DNA from: Planctomycetota bacterium
Lineage (GTDB): Bacteria > Planctomycetota > UBA11346
Direction: 5' to 3'
DNA length: 64,000 nucleotides
Assembly: GCA_023150565.1 (NCBI GenBank)
Contig: JAKLKR010000001.1
Location: 54,804-118,803 of the forward strand
Shown: piece by piece, positions 19,410 through 29,385 of the stretch
Layout: every line of letters begins with the position of its first letter
Position numbering within the stretch: the stretch's first letter is position 1
The notes under the pieces: generated by a model
Database searches by the model: none
What the model was told of the DNA's origin: nothing
The model's input: the letters and a program-made list of their open reading frames with translations, nothing else
Translations under genes and position numbers: made by a program

Positions 19410-21245
19410 ATGCATAGATATCCGGTCGCCTGGGGCTTGGACATCGGTCACGCCAGCATCAAGGCGGTCAAGGTCCAACGGCTGAAGGACCAGGTCTCGG
19501 TCCTCGCCTACACCATCGAGCCGATCGCGATTCCCGAAGGCGGGGATCGTGACGAAGCCCTGATCACCGCCCTGCAGCAGATGGCGGCGCGCGAGGAATT
19601 CGGCGACACCCCGGTGGTGGCGGCGCTGTCCGGCCGCCAGGTGTGGACCAAGACGGTCAACATCCCGCTGGTGGGCACCAAGAACGTCGAGCGCATGGTC
19701 GAACTCGAGGCGCGCCAGCAGGTGCCCGGCGACTTCGACGATGTCGAGTGGGGCTACCACACCACCCCGGCGGCCGACGGCTCCAGCCTCGACGTGGCGT
19801 TGTTCGCGGTGAAGCGCGAGATCGCGCAGGACCTGGTGGCCAAGACCAAGCGCACCGGCCTCAATCTGGTGGGCATCTCGGTGTCCAGCCTGGGTCTGTA
19901 CAACTTCGTGCGCTACGACCAGGAGTTCCCCGAGGAGGAGACGGTCATCATCCTCGATGTCGGGGCCGAGAACACCGACCTGGTGCTCTACCAGGGCGAA
20001 GGCCTGTGGATGCGCACCCTGGCGGTGTCCGGCAACGACATCACCAAGGCGTTCATGAAGAAGTTCCGCGTCTCCTTCGAGGAGGCGGAACAGCTCAAGC
20101 GCCAGGCGGTCGACAGCCGCCAGGCCGACAAGATCATCAAGGTGATCGAGGCCAGCCTGGGCGAGCTGGCGAGCGAGGTGCAGCGCAGCCTGGGCTTCTA
20201 CAAGCAGCAGAACAAGGAGGCCAAGCTCGAGAACCTGGTGATCAGCGGCAGCACCTTCCGCCTGCCCGGCCTGCCCGAATACATGGCCGAGCGCCTGCGC
20301 TACCAGGTCAACATCCTCGAAGATCTCGACAAGATCAAGGTTGCCAACGGACTCGAGCGCGACCACTTCATGCACGACCTGCAGTCGCTGGGCGTGGCCA
20401 TGGGTCTGGCCCTGCAGGGCACCGGGGCGGCGCGCGCCAACGTCGACCTGATGCCGGCCGATCTCCAGCTTGAGCGTGTGCTGCGCAGCAAGCGCTGGGC
20501 GGGGGTGCTGGTGGCGGGCGCCCTGGCGGCGACCCTGGTGGTCGACCTCTCGGTCGCCGGTTCGGTGTTCGAGCAGAACAACGCCCTGGTCGAGCGCGCC
20601 AAGAAGAACTTCAAGGAGTTCACCGGGCGCCAGAGCGAGGCCCGTACCGCCCTCGATGAGGTCCCCAAGAAGGCGCAGGAGCTCAAGGCTTTCGACCCCT
20701 ACGGCGCCCACCAGGGGGTGATCTACGGCATCGCCGCCTCGGTGGTGGGCGTGCTGCAGGATGTGGTCAAGGAGCGCGGCAAGATCGAGGTCGACCTCAA
20801 GGACCGGGATCGCACCAACGCGCCGATGGTGCAGGCCGCCTATCTGCGCTCCCTGACCATTCCCGAGGTGCCATGGTTCGAGGACAGCGGCCCCTTCCGC
20901 CCCCTGGCCAAGAAGCGCGACCTCATCCTTGAGGTCAGCATCCCGCGCGACGCCAAGCCCGACGAGATCAGCCGCCAGGTGATCGATCGCCTCAAGGCGC
21001 TGCCGGTACCGGGCATGGTGGCTGATCCCGCCGCCCGGCTGTTCAGCGACGTGCAGGCGCGCGGCACCCGGCTCGAGGACGAGACCTACTGGGTGATCGA
21101 CCGCAACCATGTCGATCCAGAGACCAAGAACCCCAAGCCGCTGGAGGAGGAACGCAAGGTGAAGGCCTCGGTGTTCACCTTCGTCTGCACCCTCAACGTC
21201 CCGGCCTCGGCATCCGCTCCGGCGGCCCCGGAGGTGAAGCCATGA
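19410..21245 (+). CDS. PilM-like (FtsA/actin-fold) protein with C-terminal TM/PilN-like extension
   Basis: WGLDIGHASIKAVKVQRLKDQVSVLAYTIEPI; TVIILDVGAENTDLVLYQG; LVISGSTFRLPGLPEYMAERL; TM near RSKRWAGVLVAGALAATLVVDLSVAG then coiled coil. Confidence 0.8.
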   Translation: MHRYPVAWGLDIGHASIKAVKVQRLKDQVSVLAYTIEPIAIPEGGDRDEALITALQQMAAREEFGDTPVVAALSGRQVWTKTVNIPLVGTKNVERMVELEARQQVPGDFDDVEWGYHTTPAADGSSLDVALFAVKREIAQDLVAKTKRTGLNLVGISVSSLGLYNFVRYDQEFPEEETVIILDVGAENTDLVLYQGEGLWMRTLAVSGNDITKAFMKKFRVSFEEAEQLKRQAVDSRQADKIIKVIEASLGELASEVQRSLGFYKQQNKEAKLENLVISGSTFRLPGLPEYMAERLRYQVNILEDLDKIKVANGLERDHFMHDLQSLGVAMGLALQGTGAARANVDLMPADLQLERVLRSKRWAGVLVAGALAATLVVDLSVAGSVFEQNNALVERAKKNFKEFTGRQSEARTALDEVPKKAQELKAFDPYGAHQGVIYGIAASVVGVLQDVVKERGKIEVDLKDRDRTNAPMVQAAYLRSLTIPEVPWFEDSGPFRPLAKKRDLILEVSIPRDAKPDEISRQVIDRLKALPVPGMVADPAARLFSDVQARGTRLEDETYWVIDRNHVDPETKNPKPLEEERKVKASVFTFVCTLNVPASASAPAAPEVKP

Positions 21246-22525
21246 GCAAGCTCAAGCCCTACCTGTTCTGGGTGGTGATAGGCGCGGTGGTGCTGGTCGA
21301 GGTGGTGGTATTCGTGCTTGCCCTGCCGGATGTCGACGTGATTGGCAGCCTCAACGGCGCCCGCGAGACGAAGAACACGCTCGACAAGGACTACAAGCAG
21401 CTCGAAGAGTTGGCGGTGCGCGCCAAAGAGGGCATCCCCCCCGGCCAGTTCGATGCCGAGCAGCCGGCCGAGATCGACAACCTGGTGAAGAAGTACCTCA
21501 TCACCCCGGCTTGGAAGCCGGTGCTGGAACGCCAGGTCGAGGATTACCGCAAGACCTCGGCCGCCATTCAGCGCTACCTGGCCCAGCGCAGCAAGCCGTT
21601 GCTGCGCCACGTCGCCGACACCGAGGACAAGCTCGAATGGTACACCGCCTACCAGAAGGAGACGGTCGAGTTGCTGCGCACCCTGCACGCCGAGCGTCGC
21701 CTGCAGCTGCCCGAGGTCCCGGTCGCCGAAGGAGTGGCCGCCGAACCTGATTTCACTGATGATGCCCGCATGCGTGAAGTGATCGGGCTCTATACCAAGC
21801 CCGGCGACTTTCCGGATCCGAAGGAGCATCCGCTGATCACTGGCCGCCTGCGCGCGGTGGAGCAGATCGCGGCCGCCCTGCGCCGGGCCAAGGCCCAGGT
21901 GGTGGTCAACCCGGTGGCGGCTGTCGGCGGCGAGGGTCTGCGTCCGGCGCGGGTCAGCGCCCTGCGCTGGGAGGGCATGGAGGCGGCCAAGGCCGCCGCC
22001 GCCGCCCTTGCGGCCAAGGCGGCCGCGGCCGCAGCTGCGGCTGCGGGCCCTGCCGGTGGCCCGGGCATGATGATCCCCGGCATGAACTTTCCCGGCATGG
22101 AGGCCCCCATGGGTCCCACTGCCGCGGTGACGGTCGCCAAGCCGGTCAGCGATCGTGGCGATGTTGAGATGCCCGGCCAGCTGGCGGGGCTGGCTACCGG
22201 TTGGCGTGCGGTGATCGACCTGGTCGGTCCGTTGCCGTCGGTGATGGCGGCAGAGGCTGCGCTGGAGCATGGCGACCCCCAGGGTCCGGTGCTGGTGGTG
22301 ACCGCCTTCGAGATCAAGCGCAAGGAATCCTTCCGCCAGGCTGAGCGCAAGGATGTTGCCGCTGAGGATATCCGCGCCCAGGTTGCGGTGCTGGTGCTCG
22401 ACTTCACCAAGGCCGGCGAACTGGCGGTGGGGGCTGAGAAGAAGGCGCAGGAGGATGCCGCTGCAGCCGCCGCTGCCGCGGCAGCCGAGCGTCCGAAATC
22501 GAAATCCAAGAAGGCGAAGGATTGA
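21242..22525 (+). CDS. Membrane scaffold-like protein (PilO-like position) with Ala-rich linker
   Basis: ATGA overlap with PilM-like gene; single N-terminal TM (YLFWVVIGAVVLVEVVVFVLAL); Ala/Lys and GPGMMIPGMNFPGM low-complexity linker. Confidence 0.5.
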   Translation: MSKLKPYLFWVVIGAVVLVEVVVFVLALPDVDVIGSLNGARETKNTLDKDYKQLEELAVRAKEGIPPGQFDAEQPAEIDNLVKKYLITPAWKPVLERQVEDYRKTSAAIQRYLAQRSKPLLRHVADTEDKLEWYTAYQKETVELLRTLHAERRLQLPEVPVAEGVAAEPDFTDDARMREVIGLYTKPGDFPDPKEHPLITGRLRAVEQIAAALRRAKAQVVVNPVAAVGGEGLRPARVSALRWEGMEAAKAAAAALAAKAAAAAAAAAGPAGGPGMMIPGMNFPGMEAPMGPTAAVTVAKPVSDRGDVEMPGQLAGLATGWRAVIDLVGPLPSVMAAEAALEHGDPQGPVLVVTAFEIKRKESFRQAERKDVAAEDIRAQVAVLVLDFTKAGELAVGAEKKAQEDAAAAAAAAAAERPKSKSKKAKD

Positions 22526-22534
22526 GGATCAGCC

Positions 22535-24475
22535 ATGGCCATGAAACCCCTGTTGATTGCTCACGGCGAGAAGGCCCTGGTGGTGGTGGTGGTGGGCCTG
22601 TGCGCCCTCGAGGTGTGGACCACCCTCGATGATCCCAGCATCCGTCCCGACAAGGCCAGCCCGGCCGAGATCGAACTCAAGGTCGCGCTCATCGACAAGG
22701 CTCTGCGTGGTGGCGGTGCCCCCCAGCTCAAGCCGGTTCCGGCCTATCTCGAGAACCTCCAGCAGCGTTTCCGCGCCGAATTCGCCCAGCCGGGGCAGAT
22801 GCCCTGGCTGACCGCGATGCCCGACCGCGGACCGAGCGACACCATCCTGCTTTACGTCTACGAACTGGCGGCTCCGACCATCGAGGCGCGCGATCTGTCC
22901 GGTAGCGTCGAGTTGGCCATCTCGCTGCCGCAAGCGGTGCGGCAGGGTGATCGCCGGGTGTCGGATGCGGCGCAGGTGGTGTGGAGCACCCCCGCTGGGG
23001 TGAAGAATTCGGCGCGCATGGTCGGGGTGCTGGTCGAGACCCGGCCCGGCGCCGACAAGCCCTGGGCCCCGGTGAAGACCAAGGATGCGCCCAACGGCAT
23101 CCTGGCCCTGCCTGGCGCCGGGGTGCCCCCACGCGCAGCTGTGCCCGAACCGCGGCCGGCAGCGCCGGGCCCCGCCCTTGGCGCCATGCCTGGTGCCGCC
23201 GCCGGCCCTGGCCCCGGCATGGACATGATGGGGGGGCCTCCGGCTCCGGTCGCGGTGGCGGAACCGGCACGCGGTGCCCTGTCGCTGCGCATCGACGGAC
23301 TGGAATCCTGGACCCTGCACGAGTTCCGCGCCACCCTGGTGGCGGTGGCCACCGGCGCCACCTTGGGCAAGGAGGCGAGCAAGAGCGGATACGGCGTGCT
23401 GGTCACCGCGGGACGGGTGGTGCCCGAAAACGCCTCGATCGACGAGTTGCCCTGGGACCAGTGGCGCAAGGGGCTGGAAGGCAATGTGCCCGAGGTGGTT
23501 GGCCGCTTCCTGACCGGCCGCGCTGGGCCGCTGCCGGCGGGAATGGAATTAACCCCCGGCGAGCAGGCCTACCTTGGCCAGCCGATGGCCAAGGGGGTTC
23601 CGGTCCAGGTCACCTCCGACGTGCGGTTTGCACTCGAGCGCATCGTCAATGACCCCAACGGGGTGGCCCAGGCCCAGGTGCTGGTGACCAAGCAGTTCTC
23701 GATCCCGGGCGGCGGGGTGGTGTGGCTCAAGGAGCCACGTGGCTTCAAGGTCGCCGTGGGCAGCCGCCTGGGCGGTCCGGTGCAGGTTCCGGATCCCCGC
23801 CCTGGCCGCAATGGCATCGTCAATGCCGACCTCTCGACCCCGTTCGTGGTCGCGGAGATCCGCCGTGGGGTCGAGCGGGTCTATTACCATGAACTGCGCG
23901 AGGTGCCGCGTCAGGGTGCCAAGGGCCGTGACCTCCAGGTGGTGCCCAAGAAGGGTCTGACCGACGTGGTGGTCCTGCGCAACGAGCGCAGCGGCTCGAC
24001 CTTCGAGCTGGTGCGCTTGGGCAAGGTGCCAGCGCCGGCAAAGGCGGGCACGGTCACCTATCCCACCCTCAAGGGCGAGATCGACGAGCGCGGCGAATTC
24101 GTCGCCGACCCGCTCGCCTTCCAGGTGCCGCCGTTGGAGCAACCGGCCCCGGTGCGCTGGGAGGCCGACAAGGGCCCGCTCGCCAAGCTGCGCGAGGAGC
24201 ATCCCGAGGATCGGGATCTCTATACCACCGACACCGCCTACTTCGCGTTTGCGGACGGGCGGCTGGTGTGGTGGGAGAAGCTCAACAAGGTGGTGCGGCA
24301 GTGGCCGGAGCCGGCCCCTGGTGCGGTCACGGCTCCTGTTTCTGGGCCCGAGACCGCTCCACCGGTGGAGCCGCATGCCCCGCTCCCTCCCCATCCGGGT
24401 GCCAAGCCGCCCAGGGGTGCGCCGGTCGAGCCGATGCCGCCCGGTCCCGGCCCGGTCGGGCCCAAGACGCGCTGA
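22535..24475 (+). CDS. Hypothetical periplasmic/membrane protein of the pilus-like cluster
   Basis: 646 aa; N-terminal hydrophobic segment ALVVVVVGLCALEVW; Pro/Ala/Met-rich linker and Pro-rich C-terminus. Confidence 0.5.
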   Translation: MAMKPLLIAHGEKALVVVVVGLCALEVWTTLDDPSIRPDKASPAEIELKVALIDKALRGGGAPQLKPVPAYLENLQQRFRAEFAQPGQMPWLTAMPDRGPSDTILLYVYELAAPTIEARDLSGSVELAISLPQAVRQGDRRVSDAAQVVWSTPAGVKNSARMVGVLVETRPGADKPWAPVKTKDAPNGILALPGAGVPPRAAVPEPRPAAPGPALGAMPGAAAGPGPGMDMMGGPPAPVAVAEPARGALSLRIDGLESWTLHEFRATLVAVATGATLGKEASKSGYGVLVTAGRVVPENASIDELPWDQWRKGLEGNVPEVVGRFLTGRAGPLPAGMELTPGEQAYLGQPMAKGVPVQVTSDVRFALERIVNDPNGVAQAQVLVTKQFSIPGGGVVWLKEPRGFKVAVGSRLGGPVQVPDPRPGRNGIVNADLSTPFVVAEIRRGVERVYYHELREVPRQGAKGRDLQVVPKKGLTDVVVLRNERSGSTFELVRLGKVPAPAKAGTVTYPTLKGEIDERGEFVADPLAFQVPPLEQPAPVRWEADKGPLAKLREEHPEDRDLYTTDTAYFAFADGRLVWWEKLNKVVRQWPEPAPGAVTAPVSGPETAPPVEPHAPLPPHPGAKPPRGAPVEPMPPGPGPVGPKTR

Positions 24476-24611
24476 CTGCACCACACACGCGCATACCGTG
24501 AGTGACACGAACTGCGGCGCCGACCCGGCGCCGGTTTCTTCCGGGGGTTCCACCATACGGTGCGACCGTTCCCGGGCGGGCGGCCCTGCCCGCGACCACC
24601 AAGATCAAGGC

Positions 24612-24668
24612 GGGACGGCATTTCCCGCATCGTCCGGCATCCTTGCGATGCCGGACCGCAGCCGTCCC
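24612..24668 (+). promoter_or_regulatory. Nested hairpin in the leader of secretin 1
   Basis: Inner perfect 10-bp stem GTCCGGCATC-cttgc-GATGCCGGAC inside outer GGGACGGC...GCCGTCCC; 24 nt before the ATG. Confidence 0.45.
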
Positions 24669-24691
24669 CTGCCACCGCGAGGAGCTGAACG

Positions 24692-27151
24692 ATGACCCGT
24701 CGGAACCTGCCCCTGACCCCGCTGATGTTGGCGTTGGCAGTGGCCCTCCCGCTCGATGTCTCCGCTGCCGAGCCGGGTCCTGGGCCCGACGCCGGTCAGG
24801 CGACGGGTACCCAGATGGCCGCCGCCGATGCCGCCTACGGGCAGGCGGTCGCCGCCTTCCGGGACGCGCGTTTCGCCGAGGCCTCGACCAAGGTGGATGA
24901 GGCCCTGCGCCTCATGCCCAGCCACCCTCAGGCGCTCGCCCTGCGCAAGGATGTGCAGGCGGTGCTCGGCCAGCGCGACGACCGGCTGGAAATGGCCGCC
25001 ACCTGGTTCAAGAGCATCCAGGACGTGCAGATGCAGGAGACCGCCATCCGCATCCGCGCCCTGGTCGAGGGCGGCGACCGCAAGTTCGCCGCCGGCGACT
25101 ATGCCGGTGCCGAGTTGGACTACGACCGTGCCGAGGTCAGCCTGCGTGCGGTGCCCTACCGCTTCGACTGGGGCGGCCTGCCGGCGCAGATCGGCGGCAA
25201 GCGCGCCGAGGCGCGGGCGGCGGCGCGCAAGCAGTCGATCGACCGCGACGCCCAGGCGCGCGACCTCGCCCAGGCCCGCGCCAAGGAGCAGAACGAACTG
25301 CAGGAGCAGGCGCTCAAGGCCAAGGTCGACGAACTGCTGCGCCGCGCCAAGGAGGCCTACGGGCGCAAGGACTACCGCCGCGCCGAGGTCGATTCCTGGA
25401 ACGCCTACGAACTCGACCGCCGCCGCGAGGACGCCCGCGACCTCTATCTCAAATCCCGCCGCGAAGGCCATGTGTTCTTCGACCAGCGCTACGAGGACGA
25501 GCGCCTTGAGCGCCTGGCCCGGCTGAACGAAGAGATCTACCGCTCGATGATCCCGCAGAGCGAGGTGCTGGTCTATCCTGAGGACTGGCAGCGCCGTTCG
25601 CTGCGCAAGCCGCGCGAGATCGGTTCCAAGAAGGAGGAGCCGTGGCTGGCCCAGCTGCGCGACAAGCTCGAGCAGCGGGTGACCTTCGAGTTCACCGAGG
25701 CGCCCTTCGAGGACGTGATCGCCTTCCTGCGTTCGGTCACCCAGGTCAACATCGTGGTCGCGCCGAGCGTGATCGCCAGGGCCGGCGGCGGCACCGTCAC
25801 CCTGCGCGTCAAGGACATGCGCTTCGGTGACGCCCTCAAGTGGGTGCTGCAGATCACCAGCCTGCGCATGGCGCTGCAGGACCAGGCGATCTTCATCAGC
25901 GACCAGCCGATCGCCGGCGCGGTGGTGCTGCGCATGTACGACGTCGCCGACATCATCAGCGTGCGCAAGAACTTCCCCGGCCGCGAGCTGGCGTTCTCGT
26001 CGGCCGGTGGCGGCGGGGCCTCGGGCAGCCTGTTCACCGCTCCGGCCGCCACCGATGACGCCAACAAGGCGATCTCGGTCGACGACCTGGTCGAACTGAT
26101 CAAGAAGAACGTCGACGCCAAGAGCTGGGAGGGCAACACCAAGGTCGGCATCGAGCAGCGCGCCGGCTCGACCCTGTTCATCACCCACACCCCCGAGATC
26201 CAGGACCAGATCAACGAACTGCTGACCAACCTGCGCAACCAGGATGCGTTGCAGGTCAAGATCGACATGCGCCTGCTCAATGTGCGCAAGAACTACTTCG
26301 AGGAGATCGGCTTCGACTGGATCTCGCAGAGCGGCGGCCGGCCGGTGCTGTTCGCCATCCCGCCGGGCGGGTCGGGCTACATGCGCGAGAACTCCAATTC
26401 GCAGATCCTCGGCAACGTCACCAACACCCAGGCCCTGCCCGCCAATGCGGTCAACTTCTCCCAGGCCCAGGGCGGCACCACCCGCGGCCTGCTGCTGCAG
26501 GGGGTCAACAACTACGGCAACTTCCTCTCGTCCGACCAGATCAGCGTGATCTTCAGCGCGGTCGAGAACGAGAGCGACCTCCAGCAGGTGTCGCGCCCGC
26601 AGATCACCTGCTTCAATGGCCAGCAGGCCAACGCCTCCTTCATCACCCAGTTCGCCTACATCAAGAGCTACGAGGTGGTGAGCCAGAACCTCGACCCCAA
26701 GATGGAGGTGCTGGTGTTCGGCGACCTCATCGACATCAAGCCGGTGGTGAGTTCCGACCGCAAGTACGTGATGATGGAGGTCAAGCCGACCTCGGTCGAC
26801 CTGGTGGGGGTGTTCACCGAGCAGATCGTCGCCCCGCGCGTGGTCGGCACCGGTGGCACCACCGGTGGTGTGGTACTGCCGCCGATCTTCACCTATCCGC
26901 TCGAACTGCCCAACTTCGAGGTCAAGGGCCTGCGCTCGACCGTGATGCTGCCGGACAAGGGCAGCCTGCTGCTGGGCGGATTCCAGTCGAGCGTGCGCCA
27001 GCGCACCCACACCGGCATCCCCTTCCTGAGCCACATCCCGTTCCTCGGCCGCCTGTTCAGCCGCAACGGCAGCTACGACGACAACCGCAAGCTCTACTAC
27101 CTGCTCGGCGCCGAGATCATCCATCTCAAAGAGAAAGAAGATCTGCAGTGA
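24692..27151 (+). CDS. Secretin 1 (GspD/PilQ family) with N-terminal TPR/coiled-coil region
   Basis: FEFTEAPFEDVIAFLRSVTQVNIVVAPSVIARAGGGTVTLRVKDMRFGDALKWVLQIT; MLPDKGSLLLGGFQSSVRQRTHTGIPFLSHIPFLGRLFSRNG. Confidence 0.88.
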   Translation: MTRRNLPLTPLMLALAVALPLDVSAAEPGPGPDAGQATGTQMAAADAAYGQAVAAFRDARFAEASTKVDEALRLMPSHPQALALRKDVQAVLGQRDDRLEMAATWFKSIQDVQMQETAIRIRALVEGGDRKFAAGDYAGAELDYDRAEVSLRAVPYRFDWGGLPAQIGGKRAEARAAARKQSIDRDAQARDLAQARAKEQNELQEQALKAKVDELLRRAKEAYGRKDYRRAEVDSWNAYELDRRREDARDLYLKSRREGHVFFDQRYEDERLERLARLNEEIYRSMIPQSEVLVYPEDWQRRSLRKPREIGSKKEEPWLAQLRDKLEQRVTFEFTEAPFEDVIAFLRSVTQVNIVVAPSVIARAGGGTVTLRVKDMRFGDALKWVLQITSLRMALQDQAIFISDQPIAGAVVLRMYDVADIISVRKNFPGRELAFSSAGGGGASGSLFTAPAATDDANKAISVDDLVELIKKNVDAKSWEGNTKVGIEQRAGSTLFITHTPEIQDQINELLTNLRNQDALQVKIDMRLLNVRKNYFEEIGFDWISQSGGRPVLFAIPPGGSGYMRENSNSQILGNVTNTQALPANAVNFSQAQGGTTRGLLLQGVNNYGNFLSSDQISVIFSAVENESDLQQVSRPQITCFNGQQANASFITQFAYIKSYEVVSQNLDPKMEVLVFGDLIDIKPVVSSDRKYVMMEVKPTSVDLVGVFTEQIVAPRVVGTGGTTGGVVLPPIFTYPLELPNFEVKGLRSTVMLPDKGSLLLGGFQSSVRQRTHTGIPFLSHIPFLGRLFSRNGSYDDNRKLYYLLGAEIIHLKEKEDLQ

Positions 27152-29385
27152 CCGGTGGGCACCCGCCCTGCTCGTGCGGAGCGGGACCGCGGCCGGTGGC
27201 CGCGGTCGCTCGGGTGCCGTCGCGTCTGATCGCCTTCCCGGTCGCAGCCATGCTCGCCGCCGGGTGCGCGGCTGCAGAGCCGGCCGCTGGTGCCGACCGG
27301 GTGGCGGTCGCCCAGGCCGAACAAGCCGCCGACCGGGCCGCCGCCGCCGGCCGCCCGGCAGACGGCATCGCCGGGCTCGAGGCCGCGCTGGTGGTGGCGC
27401 GGGACCAGGGTTACGAGGCCGCGGTCATCGCCCGCATCCAGGCCCGCCTGACCGAATTGCGCCGGCAGTCGGCTGCCGCTGCGGCCGCTGCCGATGACCG
27501 GGACCGGCACGAATCCCTGGCCACCGCCATCGGCACCGCCGACGAGACCGCCGGGCGTGGGCGCGGGGTGCGTGGCGAACGCCTGGCACGGGTGCGCGAG
27601 GCCCAGGCCCGCGGCCATCTTGAAGCCGCGATGGGCGACTGCCGTCGTCTGGCCGACGATCATCCCGGGGACGAGGAGATCGAGCGGCTCTATGCCCGCA
27701 TCCTCGCCGACCTGCATGACCGCCGCCGCCTCGATCATCGCGCGGCACTCGATGAACTGCGCCAGGAGATCGCGCTGCGCACCGAGATGGACATGCTGCC
27801 GATGGGCAGCGATGGCTGGCCGCGCTTCCCCTCCGATTGGCAGGCACGCTCGGCCCGCCGCCAGGAGGCGCGCTCGTCCGAGGTCCGCCCGGCCTGGCGC
27901 GAAGTGCTGGACGACCGTCTGGCCGAACGGGTGTCGCTGTCGGTCGACAACGTCAGCGGGGTCGAGGTCCTGCAGAACCTGGCCAGGATGCACCGGTTCA
28001 GCCTGGTGATCGATCCGGCGGTGGTGGCGGGCAAGGACGTGGCGGTGACCCTGCGGGTGCCGGCCATGCGCCTCGACCACCTGCTGTCGTGGGTGACCCG
28101 CTCGATGGGCACCAGCTGGTCGTTGTCCAAGGGTGCGGTGTGGATCGGTGATGGCTCCGAGCAGGAACTGGTGCTGGGCGTGCATGATGTGGGTGCGCTG
28201 CTGTCCCAGGCGGTCGACATGCCCGAACGCCAAGTGTCCCTGACCACCACCGGTGCCAGCGGCGCCAGCCTGTTCACCACCCAGCAGGATACCGCCGGCA
28301 AGGCGATGACCGCCGAGGAGGTCGCCGATCTGATCAAGGCGGGGGTGGGGGCGGCGCTGTGGGATCGCCCGGGCTACGGCATCACCATCCGTGGCCATAC
28401 CCTGTTGGTGGCGGCGCCGGCCGAGATCCACAAACTCATCGGCGAGTTCATCCGCGCCCAGGAGCGCCAGGCTAATCTACAAGTGCGCATCGAGTCGCGC
28501 TGGCTCGAGGTGCAGGACCGCTTCATGGAGGAGATCGGCGTCGATTGGACCACCAACCGTTCCCAGACCCCGTTCCAGGGCGGCTGGGCCGGTCATGGCT
28601 TCTACCGCCAGAGCCCCAACGCCCAGACCTCCGCCGATGTCACCAACCTGCTGCCGGCCACCGCCATGGCGATCAATCCCGCCATCGGCGGTACCGGCCT
28701 GACCCTGGGCACGGTGCTGCTCGACCAGATCCAGGCTTCCGCGGTGCTGGTGGCGGTCGAGCGTTCGAGCAAGGCGCGGGTGGTCGAAGGTTCCTCGGTG
28801 GTCACCCTCAATGGCATCCGCGCCAACATCTTCACCGGCGACCAGGTGGCCTACATCTCGACCTACGAGGTGGTGAGCGGCAACCTCGACCCCAAGATCC
28901 AGACCATCACCACCGGGCTCAACCTGGATGTGCGGCCGATCATCTCCTCCGACCGCCGCTATGTGACCCTGGAGTTCCGCCCCTCGGTATCGACCCTCAG
29001 GTTCTTCACCGAGACGGTCCAGGCGGCGCGCTCGCTCCCTTCCGGTCGGATCAATGTCTTTCTCGGCGATTTCATCACTCCCATCGACCCGATCAGACCG
29101 CCCCCTGGACTCTTGTACCAGGCGACCTATCCGATCGAACTGCCGCATGTGCAACTGCGCGAGGCGAGCACCACCGCCACCCTGCCCGACCGCGGCTCGC
29201 TGCTGGCCGGTGGCTTCAATTCCTCGCTCGATCAGGCCACCCGCGCCCAGGTGCCTTACCTGGGCAGCATCCCTTGGCTCGGCCGTCTGTTCGGACGGCG
29301 GGGCCGCTATTCGCAGCACGACCGCCTGTTCCTGCTCACGTCCGCCACCATCATCGCCTACGACGAACTGGAGACGAAACTGTGA
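27148..29385 (+). CDS. Secretin 2 (GspD/PilQ family), candidate lipoprotein
   Basis: VLQNLARMHRFSLVIDPAVVAGKDVAVTLRVPAMRLDHLLSWVTRSMG; LPDRGSLLAGGFNSSLDQATRAQVPYLGSIPWLGRLFGRRG; AMLAAGC lipobox-like; ATGA overlap. Confidence 0.85.
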   Translation: MTGGHPPCSCGAGPRPVAAVARVPSRLIAFPVAAMLAAGCAAAEPAAGADRVAVAQAEQAADRAAAAGRPADGIAGLEAALVVARDQGYEAAVIARIQARLTELRRQSAAAAAAADDRDRHESLATAIGTADETAGRGRGVRGERLARVREAQARGHLEAAMGDCRRLADDHPGDEEIERLYARILADLHDRRRLDHRAALDELRQEIALRTEMDMLPMGSDGWPRFPSDWQARSARRQEARSSEVRPAWREVLDDRLAERVSLSVDNVSGVEVLQNLARMHRFSLVIDPAVVAGKDVAVTLRVPAMRLDHLLSWVTRSMGTSWSLSKGAVWIGDGSEQELVLGVHDVGALLSQAVDMPERQVSLTTTGASGASLFTTQQDTAGKAMTAEEVADLIKAGVGAALWDRPGYGITIRGHTLLVAAPAEIHKLIGEFIRAQERQANLQVRIESRWLEVQDRFMEEIGVDWTTNRSQTPFQGGWAGHGFYRQSPNAQTSADVTNLLPATAMAINPAIGGTGLTLGTVLLDQIQASAVLVAVERSSKARVVEGSSVVTLNGIRANIFTGDQVAYISTYEVVSGNLDPKIQTITTGLNLDVRPIISSDRRYVTLEFRPSVSTLRFFTETVQAARSLPSGRINVFLGDFITPIDPIRPPPGLLYQATYPIELPHVQLREASTTATLPDRGSLLAGGFNSSLDQATRAQVPYLGSIPWLGRLFGRRGRYSQHDRLFLLTSATIIAYDELETKL

